From NCBI RefSeq assembly GCF_963259705.1, contig NC_081844.1, positions 32,987,341-33,051,340 of the forward strand: a stretch of DNA of 64,000 nucleotides, read 5' to 3'. Position numbers and translations under genes: made by a program. How positions within the stretch are numbered: the first letter of the stretch is position 1; every line of letters starts with the position of its first letter. The notes beneath the pieces are model-generated. The model saw only the letters and a list, made by a program, of their open reading frames with translations. It did not search any database and was not told the DNA's origin. The DNA is from Myotis daubentonii (Eukaryota; Chordata; Mammalia; Chiroptera; Vespertilionidae). Shown piece by piece: positions 54,212 through 64,000 of the stretch.

Positions 54212-54415
54212 CTGGGCCCAGCTGGTGTGGCTCAATGGTTGAGCGTTGACCCATGAACAAAGAGGTCACCGGTTCAATTCCTGGTCAGAGCACATGCCCA
54301 GGTGGCCAGCTCGATTCCCAGGAGGGGGTGTGCAGGAAACAGCTGATCGATGTTTCTATCTCTCTATCTCTCTCGCTTCCTCTCTTTCTAAAATCAACTT
54401 AAAAACATATATAAA
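54212..54415 (+). repeat. VES SINE
   Basis: GGGCCCAGCTGGTGTGGCTC head, GGTTCAATTCCTGGTCAGAG, AAATCAACTTAAAAAC end. Confidence 0.88.
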
Positions 54416-54419
54416 GAAA

Positions 54420-54556
54420 AGTGTACGTTTGTGGAATACTGTGCAGTAACCAAAAATGTACCACACACAACCCCATGGCTGGATCTCACAGACCCAATGT
54501 AAAGTGAAAGCAGCCAAAACAAACGAGAACATACTATGTGACGTTATTTACAGAAA
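54420..54556 (+). repeat. Old L1 3' fragment
   Basis: GTGGAATACTGTGCAGTAAC, GGCTGGATCTCACAGACCC and ACATACTATGTGACGTTATT TACAGAAAGTAC; continues the L1 at 53625. Confidence 0.6.
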
Positions 54557-54755
54557 GTACACCAAAAGGTTGTGGGTTCAATTCCCGGTTGGGGCATATA
54601 CCTAGGTTTTGAGTTCAGTCCCTGGGTCAGGTGGAGTACAGGAAGCAACTGATTGATGTTTTCCTCTCACATCAATGTTTCTCTCTCCCTCTCTCTTTTT
54701 CCCTTCCTCTCTCTAAAATCAATAAACATTACCCTCAGGAAAGGATTTAAAAAAA
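54557..54755 (+). repeat. VES SINE, 5' truncated
   Basis: Begins at ACACCAAAAGGTTGTGGGTTC, lacking the A-box half; ends AATCAATAAACATTACCCTC. Confidence 0.85.
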
Positions 54756-54764
54756 TGTGAGAGG

Positions 54765-55185
54765 GAGGTACAGAGATTTCCCATATACCCCTTGACCCAA
54801 CAATGCACAAACCCCCATTATCAACATTCCCCCACCAGAGTGGGACATTTATGACAAGGATGCACCTACACTAACACGTCATTATCAGCTAACATCTAAC
54901 ATCCTAGTTTACACTGGGGTTCACTCTTGGTGTTGTACACTCTTTGGTTTTGAACAAATGTATCCATCATTATAATGTCATACAGAGCATTTTCCCTAAA
55001 AACCCTCTATGCTCTGCTCATTCACTCCTCCCCCAAACCCCAGCATCCACTGGTCTTTTTACTGTAGCCTTGGTTTTACCAATATGTGTGCAGTTTAATT
55101 ACGCTGCGCAAATGGGATTTGTGCACATTACAGTCTGTACATTATATCTTTTTTGTTGCTTTGTTAATCTTCACTCAAGGGTATT
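54765..55185 (-). repeat. Old L1 3' region, antisense
   Basis: GTACAGAGATTTCCCATATA CCCC, TTATCAACATTCCCCCACCA GAGTGG and GGGTTCACTCTTGGTGTTGT ACA are antisense L1M landmarks. Confidence 0.8.
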
Positions 55186-55231
55186 TTTTTCCATTGATTT
55201 TATTAATTTTTAATCTTTATTGTTGAAAGTA

Positions 55232-55445
55232 TCTCTATAATATAAAAGCCTAATATGCAAATTGTCCCCACAGGAGTTCAACTGGGAGTCTGATCACTCG
55301 CTATGACGTGCACTGACCACCAGGGGTCAGCACAGGATGAAGGATGGCCCCGACTGGCAGCCCCTTGAAGGCCCTGATCGGCTCTGATCGCTGGCCAGGC
55401 CTAGGGACCCTACCCATGCACGAATTTTGTGCACCAGGCCTCTAG
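55232..55445 (+). mobile_element. HeliBat-type Helitron
   Basis: TCTCTATAATATAAAAGCCT AATATGC start, GCACGAATTTTGTGC hairpin, CTAG end at 55442-55445. Host A (55231) and T (55446) flank it. Confidence 0.93.
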
Positions 55446-55479
55446 TTACATATGTTCTCTCCTCCCTCACCGCTCCCCA

Positions 55480-55662
55480 CATTGATTTTAGGGAGAGTAA
55501 AAAGAGGGATGGAAGGGGGAGAGAGAGAGAGAGAAAAACATTAACATGAGAGAGATATTGATTGGTTGCCTCCTGTATACATCCATACAGGTCCGGAATC
55601 AAACCTGCAAACCCTTCAGTGCTCAGGCCGATGCTCTAACCACTGTACACACAGGCCAAGGC
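55480..55662 (-). repeat. VES SINE, reverse, older
   Basis: TTGATTTTAGGGAGAGTAAA start, GGTTGCCTCCTGTATACATC, ends near CACTGTACACACAGGCCAAGGC. Confidence 0.8.
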
Positions 55663-55702
55663 TATAAGTTATATCTTAATTTTTTTTTTAAGAAAATGGC
55701 TT

Positions 55703-55926
55703 TGTTCTTTTTTAAAAATATATTTTTATTGATTTCAGAGAGGAAGTGAGAGGGACGGAGAGATAGAAACATCAATGATGAGAGAGAATCATTGATTGGC
55801 TGCCTCCTGCATGCCCACACGGGATTGAGCCCACAACCCAGGCATGTGTCCTTGGCCAGAATCAAACCTGGGACCCCCCATTCCACAGGCTGATGCTCTA
55901 CTCACTGAGTCAAACCGGCTAGGGCT
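55703..55926 (-). repeat. VES SINE, reverse
   Basis: AAAAATATATTTTTATTGAT start, ends CACTGAGTCAAACCGGCTAGGGC. Confidence 0.94.
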
Positions 55927-55954
55927 ATAGCTTAATTTTTAAAACATTATTTCT

Positions 55955-56207
55955 AGCCTTAGCTGGTTTGGCTCGGTGGTTATAGCGTCAGCCTGAGCAC
56001 TGAAGGGCTGCAGGTGCTATTGTGGTCTAGGGCACATACCTCGGTTGCAGGCTTCATCCCCTGTGCAAGTGCAGGAGGCAACCAATCGATGTGTTTCTCT
56101 CACATTGATGTTTTTTTTCTCTCTCTCCCCTTCCCTCCCTGTCTTTTACTCTCTCTAAAATCAGTGGGTAAAAAAATATCCTTTGGTGAGGATTAACAAA
56201 AAACAAA
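55955..56207 (+). repeat. VES SINE, long-tail subtype
   Basis: GCCTTAGCTGGTTTGGCTCGG head, end AATATCCTTTGGTGAGGATTAAC. Confidence 0.9.
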
Positions 56208-56596
56208 ACATTATTTCATCTGTGTAGATGGAAGAAGAAGACCTGAGTTGGGGAAGGGGATTCCTCAGGAAAGACCCCATGACTCCTGGAGGATTGGCTC
56301 ACTGCTGTCCAACCTCCCCTCTCCAACCTCCCACCCAATCAGCTAGCAACTGCTGCTATTTTAGGAGCTCCCACCCCCCAACTTCCTTCCTGGCTGTTTC
56401 AGGAACCCACTTCCTGACTAGGTCTCACTCTGTCCCCTCAGGGTGGGGCAGACAACTTGCACATTGGGGTGCTTTTCCACCAGCCTCAGGGGCCCAGACC
56501 CCAACCTTGGGCCTCCCTGTCCTTTCCCCAAACCAGAACTGGCCATGTAATTTGCAGATCCCTGTTTGAAATAAAAATGCAGGACTCCTCATTAGG
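56208..56596. other. Intergenic unique sequence
   Basis: Nothing recognised. Confidence 0.35.
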
Positions 56597-56822
56597 GCCT
56601 GGCCAGTGTGGCTCAGTGGTTGAGAGTCCATCTATGAACCGGGAAGTCAGGATTCAATTCTGGTCAGGGCACATGCCTGGGTTGCAGGCTTGATCCCCAG
56701 TGGGAGGCATGCAGGAAGCAGCCTATAGGTGTTTCTCTCTCATCAATGTTTGTGTCGCTCTCCCTCTCCCTTCCTCTCTCTTTAAAATCAATAAAAAATA
56801 AAATAAAATAATAAGATAAAAG
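56597..56822 (+). repeat. VES SINE
   Basis: GGCCTGGCCAGTGTGGCTCAG head, AATCAATAAAAAATAAAATA tail. Confidence 0.92.
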
Positions 56823-57105
56823 CAGAACAAACCCAGGTATTAAGGTGTGAAGGAGAGGAAAAACACACCAGTGTTCTCATCTCCCCACATCACCACTGTT
56901 CCCATTGTGGTATTATTTTTCTGAGTGGGGAGGGGATCTATGACTGCTTTGTTTCCTGGATGCAGCTGAGTAGACCTCATTAGTAGCCTCTGCTTCCAGG
57001 AATCTTCCCCGAAGGTCTCCGCCCTCAGGGTGAAACGCTTCACTTGCCATTTCTGTTCTGGCCACAGTGGGAAACCAACCTCCATGTCCAACAAGAGGGG
57101 ACTGA

Positions 57106-57344
57106 ACCCTGACCGGTTTGGCTCAGTGGATAGAGCGTCGGCCTGCGGGCTGAAGGGTCCCGGGTTCGATTCCAGTCAAGGGCATGTACCTTGGTTGCGG
57201 GCACATCCCCAGGAGGGTGGGGGTGGTGCAGGAGGCAGCTGGTTGATGTTTCCTCTCTCATCGATGTTTCTAACTCTCTATCCCTCTCCCTTCCTCTCTG
57301 TAAAAAATCAATAAAAATATATTTTAAAAATATAAAAAAAAAAA
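57106..57344 (+). repeat. VES SINE with target duplication
   Basis: CCCTGACCGGTTTGGCTCAG head; exact AAGAGGGGACTGA at 57093-57105 and 57345-57357. Confidence 0.95.
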
Positions 57345-57357
57345 AAGAGGGGACTGA

Positions 57358-57690
57358 GTATGCAAATGGTGGGTCAGCCCTGGGGGTTTCATGAGAGCAT
57401 TGCAGCTAGACCACGGCAGAAGAAGTGACTATCAGCATGGTGTTTGTTATAAGCTATTATGTGGGTTAAAAAAAAAAGTTTTATTTTTCTGGTCAGATAT
57501 TGGTGCAATTGCACACAGATGCTGGGTTTCTCAGCACTGAGTCAGGAGTTACTGGGAATATTGGCAGCCTTGTGATGGAGTCGTCTGCTTCCTGGGGAAC
57601 CGCCTTTTAGATGCTTTGAAATTTGAACCGTGTAAATGTATTTTCTATAAACACATGAATAAAAGTAAAACAATTAAAAAAAAAAAAAAC
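57358..57690. other. Intergenic unique sequence
   Basis: Nothing recognised. Confidence 0.35.
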
Positions 57691-57693
57691 ACG

Positions 57694-57917
57694 AGCCCTG
57701 AGCGGTTTGGGTCAGTGGATAGAGCATCAGCCTGTGGACTGAAGGGTCCCAGGTTCGATTCCAGCCAAGAGCATGTACCTTGGTTGCGGGCACATCCCCA
57801 ATAGGGGGTGTACAGAAAGCAGCTGATTGATGTTTCTCTCTCAACGATGTTTCTAACTCTCTATCCCTCTCCCTTCCTCTCCGTAAAAAAATCAATAAAA
57901 TATATTTCTAAAAAAAC
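57694..57917 (+). repeat. VES SINE
   Basis: GCCCTGAGCGGTTTGGGTCAG head, AATCAATAAAATATATTTCT tail. Confidence 0.93.
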
Positions 57918-58030
57918 ATGAACCAACAACCTTGTATTGGTCTCCAATACCCCAGGGCCACACTGTTTTCTAACAAGGTTTGACCATCATCTTTTTTTTT
58001 CCTTCAAATTATAAGAGAAAGTTTATTTAG

Positions 58031-58440
58031 CCCCAGCCAGTGGGCTCACTTGGTTGGACTATCCTCCAGTGCACGAAAAGATGGTGGGTTTAATCCCAGT
58101 CGGGAGTGTACGGGAGGCAACCAAATCAACTGATCTTTCTCTTAGAAAGATCTTTCTTTTTTTTTTTTTAAATACATTTTATTGATTTTTTACAGAGAGG
58201 AAGGGAGAGAGATAGAGAGTTAGAAACATCGATGAGAGAGAAACATCGATCAGCTGCCTCCTGCACACCTCCCACTGGGGATGTGCCCGCAACCCAGGTA
58301 CATGCCCTTGACCGGAATCGAACCTGGGACCTTTCAGTCCGCAGGCCGACGCTCTATCCACTGAGCCAAACCGGTTTCGGCAGAAAGATCTTTCTTTATT
58401 TCTCTCCTTTCCTCTCTCTAAAATCAATAGTAAACACTTC
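58031..58440 (+). repeat. Diverged VES split by a reverse VES
   Basis: CCCCAGCCAGTGGGCTCACT head; continues after the nested copy with CTCTCTAAAATCAATAGTAA. Confidence 0.8.
58158..58381 (-). repeat. Nested VES SINE, reverse
   Basis: Ends CTGAGCCAAACCGGTTTCGGC; exact duplication AGAAAGATCTTTCT at 58144-58157 and 58382-58395, itself a palindrome. Confidence 0.95.
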
Positions 58441-58442
58441 TA

Positions 58443-58660
58443 GCCCTAGCTGGTTTGGCTCAGTGGATAGAGCATCGGCCTGCAGACTGAAGGGTTCCAG
58501 GTTCAATTCTGGCCAAGGGCACATGCCTGTGTTGTAGGCTCAATCCCAGTAGGGGGCGCGCAGGAGGTAGCACATCGATGATTCTCATCATTGATGTTTC
58601 TATCTCCCTCCCCCTCTCCCTTCCTCTCTGAAATCAATAAAAATATATTTTTAAAAATAG
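58443..58660 (+). repeat. VES SINE
   Basis: GCCCTAGCTGGTTTGGCTCAG head, AATCAATAAAAATATATTTT tail. Confidence 0.94.
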
Positions 58661-58701
58661 TAACACTTCTAGAAAAAAATTTAATTTTAAAAAGAGAAAG
58701 T

Positions 58702-58885
58702 TTAGCCCTGGCCAGTTTGTCTCAGTGAATAGAGCCTGTGGACTGAAGGGTCCTGGGTTCGATTTTGGTCAAGGGCACATGCCCGGGTTGTGGGCTCAGC
58801 CCCCAGTAAGGGGCGTGCAGGAGGCAGTCAAGCAATGATTCTCCCTCATTATTGATGTTTCTACCTCTCTCTTCCTTCCTCTCTG

Positions 58886-58888
<3 letters not shown>
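58702..58888 (+). repeat. VES SINE, tail turned into (AT)n
   Basis: TTAGCCCTGGCCAGTTTGTC head; after CTCTCTGAAA the usual ATATATTTT tail is an (AT)n array. Confidence 0.9.

Positions 58889-58934
<46 letters not shown>
58889..58934 (+). repeat. (AT)n microsatellite
   Basis: Uninterrupted TATATA run grown from the VES tail, followed by imperfect ATGTATA units to about 58965. Confidence 0.9.
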
Positions 58935-58937
<3 letters not shown>

Positions 58938-58989
58938 AAATATGTATATGTATTTATATACATATAGTTTGTTCGTTTTTTAAAAGAGA

Positions 58990-59197
58990 GTCCTAGCCGG
59001 CTTGGCTCAGTGGATAGAGTGTCGGCCTGCGGACTGAAGGGTTTTGGGTTTGATTCTGATCAAGGGCACATGCCTGGGTTGCTGGCTTGATCCCCAGTAG
59101 AGGGGTGCAGGAGGTAGCAGATCAATGATTCTCTCTCATCATTGATGTTTCTATCTCTCTCTCCCTCTCCCTTCCTCTCTGAAATCAATAAAACTAT

Positions 59198-59199
<2 letters not shown>
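58990..59199 (+). repeat. VES SINE
   Basis: GTCCTAGCCGGCTTGGCTCAG head, AATCAATAAAACTATATT tail that runs into (GA)n. Confidence 0.93.

Positions 59200-59243
<44 letters not shown>
59200..59243 (+). repeat. (GA)n microsatellite
   Basis: Uninterrupted GAGAGA run just after the VES tail. Confidence 0.92.
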
Positions 59244-59246
<3 letters not shown>

Positions 59247-59682
59247 ATTTACAGTCAAATCTCCCATCTTGAACAATTCGGTTCTCAACCAAGTGATTCA
59301 CAGAAAAATGTCTCGGTTGTCGACCAAAACTTCAGTTTTCGACATGACAAAACACTTTCTTGCTGATACTTCTGCATGACAAAAAGCGTCTCTTGGGCAA
59401 CAAACAAAAAAGAGAATGCCTTGATTGCTGGAAAAATTGATGATTAGCACAATTTTAAAACATAAAGAGGCCATTAAGAGTGATAAGTTGCTAAGAGTGT
59501 GAAAGTGCTCACAAAACAATCACAGACAATTGAATATGTAGAAAAAATGTTGACTGGATAAATGAAAAGCAGAAAAGCAGAACATTTCTGAGGCAGTGAT
59601 ATATGTAGTAGGAGGTGGTTTGATAAATTTTAAGAAAAGAACCATTTATTTATAAATTAAACAGTACATTAGACATGTACTC

Positions 59683-59930
59683 TCTCTCTATATAAAAGCC
59701 CAAGCGACCATTACAACCGAATGACCAGACGACCAGACCACCAGCTGTTAGCTATGATGCGCACTGACCACCAGGGGGAGACACTCAATGCAGGAGCTGC
59801 CCCCTGGTGGTCAGTGTGCTCCCACAGCCAACCTCCCATGGTCCCTCCCCGGGGTTGGCCCAAATTGTCCTGATTGCTGGCCAGGCTGAGGGACCACACC
59901 CATGCATGAATTCATGCACCGGACCTCTAG
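59683..59930 (+). mobile_element. HeliBat-type Helitron inside the Tigger-like element
   Basis: TCTCTATATAAAAGCCC start, GACCACCAGGGGGAGA with CCCCCTGGTGGTC, GCATGAATTCATGC hairpin, CTAG end at 59927-59930 followed by T. The 5' boundary lies in a TC run and is uncertain by a few bases. Confidence 0.9.
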
Positions 59931-60002
59931 TATATAAGAAAGGTTAAAAGGGAATCATTTGGGGGTCTAGAATGGATTAATTCCATTTATATTATTTATT
60001 TT

Positions 60003-60213
60003 TTTAAAATATATTTTATTGATTTCTTACAGAGAGGAAGGGAGAGGAATAGTTAGAAACATTGATGACAGAGAAACATAGATCAGCTGCCTCCTGCACA
60101 CTCCCTACTGGATATGTGCCTGCAACCAAGGTACATGCCCTTGATCGGAATAGAACCTGGGATCCTTGAGTCCGCAGGCTGATGCTCTGTCCATTGAGCC
60201 AAACCGGTTAGGG
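60003..60213 (-). repeat. VES SINE, reverse, inside the Tigger-like element
   Basis: AAAATATATTTTATTGATTT start, ends TTGAGCCAAACCGGTTAGGGC. Confidence 0.93.
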
Positions 60214-60395
60214 CAATTTATATTATTTCTAATGGAAAAAAAATGATTTGGTTTTCAAACAAATCGCTTCACGAAATGAGGTTCCGCTGTATTTAGAAAG
60301 TATAGAGGAGAGAGAAAGGCAAAGGTCATATGCCTGAGGGGGAGAAGAGGAGAATGGGAAAAGCGAGGTTGTGCATCAGGTTGACCATAATCTTT

Positions 60396-60610
60396 TATTT
60401 TAAACAGTTTGATTTTTAGAGAGAGGGGAAGGGCGAGGGAAAGAGAGAAAAAAATATGGATGTGAGAGCATGTCATGGATCAGTGTGACATGGATCTCTC
60501 TACCAGGGGTCAAGCCTGAAACCCAGACATGTGCCCTGACCAGGAATTGAACCAACAATCTTTTAGTGCACGGGATGACGGCAGCAAACTGAGCCACATC
60601 CGCTACAGCT
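60396..60610 (-). repeat. VES SINE, reverse, older
   Basis: TTTGATTTTTAGAGAGAGGG start, GTGCCCTGACCAGGAATTGA, AAACTGAGCCACATCCGCTA CAGC end. Confidence 0.85.
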
Positions 60611-60623
60611 TAACCGTAATCTT

Positions 60624-60846
60624 TTTTTTAAAAAAATATATTTTATTCATTTTTTACAGAGAGGAAGGGAGAGGGATAGAGAGTTAGAAACATCAATGAG
60701 AGAGAAACATCCATCAGTTGCCTCCTGCACACCCCCTACTGGGGATGTGCCCGCAACCAAGGTACATGTCCTTGACCAGAATTGAACCTGGGACCCTTCA
60801 GTCCGCAGGCCAACGCTCTATCCACTGAGCTAAACCAGTCAGCGCT
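60624..60846 (-). repeat. VES SINE, reverse
   Basis: AAAAAAATATATTTTATTCA start, ends CTGAGCTAAACCAGTCAGCGC. Confidence 0.94.
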
Positions 60847-60849
60847 TGA

Positions 60850-61280
60850 CTGTAATCTTTATATCCAGCCTCCTCTGGTCAAACTTTAAGGACATTTTTT
60901 CTGGTTTTCACTATTATAATTAATGCAGGGATGGACATCTATGAGGAGCCAGCTAAGAGGCTGTTTTTCATGTTGTTTACTTGGATCTTTAGAAGATAAT
61001 TCCTCCTTCCCTCCTTCCCTTCTTCCATAAACATTTATTGAGCACCTATTGAATACCAAACCCTGAGCTGGGGACTGGGGACACAAGGGGGAATAATAGA
61101 CACAGATGCCTTTTTTGATGGAACTCACCATCTAGACTGGTGTTTCTAGAACTTTCCAGACTATGGCTCTTTCCGTGTTCTCCATCTGTGCCATCCGATA
61201 TGGGAGCCATCAGTCCCACTTGGCTCTTGAGCACTTGGAAATGAGGCTATTGCGACTGAAGAACTAAATTTTAAATAATT
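60850..61280. other. Intergenic unique or MIR-like sequence
   Basis: AACATTTATTGAGCACCTAT TGAATACCAAACCCTG resembles an old MIR-class SINE core at 61027-61070. The rest is unassigned. Confidence 0.4.
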
Positions 61281-61282
61281 TT

Positions 61283-61482
61283 ATTGGCTTTATTTAAAAT
61301 CCTCACCAGAGGATATGTTTTTATTAATTTTAGGGAGAGAGGGAAACATGGATTGGTTGCTTCCTGGACTGGGGATTGAACCCTCAACCTAGGTATATGC
61401 TTTGATTGGGAATTGAATCTATAACCTTTCTGGTTAATAGGATGACTCTCCAACTAACTGAGTCACCCAGCCAGGGCAAAAA
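61283..61482 (-). repeat. VES SINE, reverse, older
   Basis: Starts AATCCTCACCAGAGGATATG, ends ACTGAGTCACCCAGCCAGGGC. Confidence 0.85.
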
Positions 61483-61498
61483 TTGTTTTCTAAATCCT

Positions 61499-61718
61499 AT
61501 TTTTAAAAAAATGTTTTCATTGATTTTAGAAAGAGAGGAAGGGAGAGGGACAGATAGAAACATTGATGAGAGAGAAACATAAATTGGCTGCCTCCTGCAC
61601 ACCCCCTACTGAGGATTGAGCCCACAACCTGGGCATGTGCCCTGTCTGGGAATCAAACCCATGACTTCTTGGTTCATGGGTTGACGCTCAACCACTGAGC
61701 AACACCGGCTGGGCGGCC
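61499..61718 (-). repeat. VES SINE, reverse
   Basis: TTGATTTTAGAAAGAGAGGA start, ends CCACTGAGCAACACCGGCTG GGC. Confidence 0.9.
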
Positions 61719-61719
61719 A

Positions 61720-62448
61720 GGACAAATTTTATTGACTTTTAATCAATTCATTTATACTTAATAAGTAGCCATTTGGGGTAATGGTTCCATATTGGACAGC
61801 TAGGGGCTGGAATAATGGCTCCCTAGTGGGAGCATCTGTAAGACACATTAATTCCTGTGGTCAACTTATTTTCCAGACAGGTTGAGCTTCTCAAGTCAGG
61901 AGAGAGTGAGGGAAGGCCAGAAGTCTGTGCTGGGTGTCACTCAAAGGCTCAGCGAGCCTCCCTCCACCCTCACAGAAGCCGTCTCCTGAGTCAGGAATTA
62001 TCTTTATCCTATTTGTTATGCATGCATCAATTCATCAGACAGCATGGGAGACAGCTGGGAACATGGTGGATGAGAGTCTGGGTCCCCGCCCTGGGAACTG
62101 GGTGAAATATGGGGAAGACAGATGATTAACAAGGAAACAGCTCAATAAAATGCTATAAGGTGGCAAGTTCTGACGGAAATAAATAGGGTGTAGGGTCTGG
62201 AGTGAATGTAGTAGGGACTTTGGCTGGCGGGTGGTCAGGGAGGGCTCTCTGAAGGGGTGACATGTGAGAGGATGCTTAAAGATGAGGAGCCAGCCATGTG
62301 GCTATTTGGGGACAGGGCACTCCAGGCAGGAGGCATAGCTCATGCAAAAGCCGTGAGGTAGGAATGAATCTGGCATGGCCAGGGTGGCTGGGACAGAGAA
62401 AGCAAGGGGAAAAGTGGTGGGAAGTGAGGGGGTAAAAATAGGCCAGTG
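61720..62448. other. Intergenic sequence, mostly unique
   Basis: GGGGACAGGGCACTCCAGGC AGGAGGCATAGCTCATGCAA AAG near 62311-62350 resembles an old MIR- or L2-class repeat. No gene recognised. Confidence 0.4.
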
Positions 62449-62655
62449 GCACCCTAGCTGGTTTGGTTCAGTGGATAGAGCAACGGCCTGCGGACTGAAG
62501 GGTTCTGGGTTCGATTCCAGTCAAGGGCACATGCCTGGGTTGCGGGTTCGATCCCCAGTAGGGGCGTGCAGGAGGCAGCTGATCAATGATTCTCTCTCAT
62601 CATTGATGTTTTATCTCTCTCCCCCTCTCCCTTCCTCTCTGAAATAACATATATA
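62449..62655 (+). repeat. VES SINE
   Basis: CACCCTAGCTGGTTTGGTTC head, GGTTCGATTCCAGTC, ending CTCTCTGAAATAACATATAT. Confidence 0.93.
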
Positions 62656-63857
62656 CATGCCCGTGGCTGGACCTTGCAGGGCCTTTGGAAGGGAGGAGAA
62701 AGGGTGACTTCTGAGGTGTTGGGAAGTTTACAGCAGCGCCTTTGTCTTTGCAGAGTCCCCTTTGGCCGGTGGGGGAACTTGGTGAGGGCAGGGGCAGGCC
62801 ACATTTGGATGGGAATTGAGCCCCCTCCCCACCTCCTGGGCCACCCCCTTCACAGTGTCAGCCCGTGTTCCCTTTGGTGCGGGTGGAGCTGGGATTTCTG
62901 GTGCAGCTGCAGCTCTGGACCTTTCCAGCCCAGGGGAAGAAGGGCTGGATGGGGAGGTGGGGCTGGGGAAGGAGGCTGTAGGCAGGCCTCTTTCTTCTCC
63001 AGTGTCTGAAGAAGTCACAAGGAAATCAGAAAGAACCTGCCAGGTTGTGACCTTTGGGGCCCAGGTGAACCTCCGCTGATGCTGGGAACCGTGGGGGCGG
63101 GGGGTGGGGGGGAATGGTGTGTGTGTGGGGGTGTGTGTTTGGGGGGGTGGGGCAGCAGAGGCAGTGGGACTCCGGATAGCCCTCTAGCACACAGTGGGGA
63201 AAGTGGTGGCTGAGCACAGGTTAGAGGTCAGAGCTGGAGGCCAGAGAAACCAGCTGGAAACCAGCCCTGGGCAGTGTCCACTCCTGAGCCTGGTAGGTGA
63301 CTGGAGGAATGGAGCCCTGGGGGAGGGCTGGCGGGGGAGCCCAGAGACTCAGGCTTATCTCTGTAAAGGAAGCTAAAGATTAGAATCTTTGGGGAGAAGC
63401 TGGGGTGGGTAGGGTGGGGCGGGGACTGCCTGCTGGGGGTGGGCATTTGAGCTGGAGAAGGCATGCAGGCTGGGGGAAAGGCATCTGCAAAGACTGGAGG
63501 CCTGGAAGGATAAGACTGTCCAACGAATTCACCGTCCTGCCTCATGCTGGGCCTTGTTGGCCTCAGCAGCCTTTCTGCCTCTGTCACAGCCACCACCTCA
63601 GCAAGGCCTGCCTTGGTCACGCTGGTCACCTTTAGCCATATCCCCCATTTTGTTCACAACCCTTATCTTCTCCCAAGCAGCACGAGCAGAGCCGGGAGGC
63701 ACTACGGTAAGGTGTTAGGGGCACTTGCCACAGGCACAAAATTTAAGGAATGTCAAAAAACTCAGCTACCAAAATTCATAATATGTTCATGCAGTATTTT
63801 AAAAGGTGAAACAGGTGCAAAAAAACCCAGGAGAAACAAAATATCATGATATTATTT
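62656..63857. other. Intergenic unique sequence, right end
   Basis: GC-rich with G/T-rich low complexity at about 63090-63155. Short open frames only, none with a recognisable domain. No gene called. Confidence 0.4.
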
Positions 63858-64000
63858 TTTAAAAATTTTATTTGTTAATCCTCACCTGAGGATTTTTTAG
63901 GAGAGAGATAGACACATTGATTGGTTGCCTCCCGCACGCACCCAACTGGGGCCAGAATTGAACTTGCAACCTAGGTACGTGCCGTGACCGGGAATAGAAC
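63858..64000 (-). repeat. VES SINE, reverse, cut by the window end
   Basis: TTAATCCTCACCTGAGGATT TTTTAGGAGAGAGATAGACA, GGTTGCCTCCCGCACGCACC, GTGCCGTGACCGGGAATAGA AC; the head lies beyond the window. Confidence 0.88.

Larger units (their letters stand above)
59249..60292 (+). mobile_element. Tigger-like (pogo/Tc1-mariner) element, decayed and interrupted
   Basis: TACAGTCAAATCTCCCAT at the left and GAGGTTCCGCTGTA at the right are imperfect inverted repeats with TA ends. Between them, in shifting frames, are peptides like the CENPB-type helix-turn-helix part of Tigger transposases: STILKHKEAIKSDKL, TIEYVEKMLTG and NISEAVIYV. A Helitron and a VES are inserted in it. Stops and frame changes make it dead. 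Confidence 0.6.

Noticed and set aside
62674..63079. Possible start of a further gene at the right end
   Set aside because: Frames are short, Gly/Pro-rich and lack splice-consistent structure or a recognisable domain; no CpG island is near.

Overview
This is nuclear DNA from a mammal, almost certainly a vespertilionid (evening) bat. About fifty copies of the tRNA-derived VES SINE, four HeliBat-type Helitrons and several young hAT elements, three of them SPIN-like, are the basis. VES and HeliBat are known from vespertilionid bats. The gene order matches human 19p13.3 (SCAMP4/ADAT3 next to CSNK1G2), read here from the opposite strand, so all three recognised genes lie on the minus strand.

Layout. 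1-17 kb: the 5' part of CSNK1G2 (casein kinase 1 gamma 2). Its first coding exon is at about 93-333, followed upstream by a 16 kb repeat-bearing 5' intron and a CpG-island promoter at about 16.2-17.3 kb. 17.3-24.4 kb: spacer with VES SINEs, an antisense half-L1 (HAL1-like) insertion and three old MaLR-type LTRs. 24.4-46.1 kb: SCAMP4, minus strand, six coding exons that join in frame to a 230-residue four-pass membrane protein. ADAT3, the non-catalytic subunit of the tRNA A34 deaminase, is one uninterrupted coding exon inside the first SCAMP4 intron; both probably share a CpG-island promoter and first exon at about 45.9-46.1 kb. 46.2-64 kb: no gene recognised; a dense, often nested layer of VES, L1, Helitron, hAT, Tigger-like and MaLR copies.

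The three genes are housekeeping genes with CpG-island promoters: a membrane-anchored Ser/Thr kinase, a secretory-carrier membrane protein and a tRNA-editing subunit. They do not form a pathway; ADAT3 and SCAMP4 are linked by a nested, promoter-sharing arrangement.

I found no undescribed protein-coding system. The points most worth a second look are: a 303-bp insertion in SCAMP4 intron DNA that looks like a serial template-switch event (37001-37303); a hAT transposon carrying a fragment that resembles the C-terminus of an arthropod non-LTR retrotransposon ORF (37921-38400); a strong VES strand bias (about 22:1) across the gene half against about 14:15 in the gene-free half; and an unusual residue at the pseudo-catalytic position of ADAT3. 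All family names are from pattern recognition and memory; no search was run. Coordinates of splice sites, transposon ends and stated target-site duplications were read base by base; other repeat edges are approximate.
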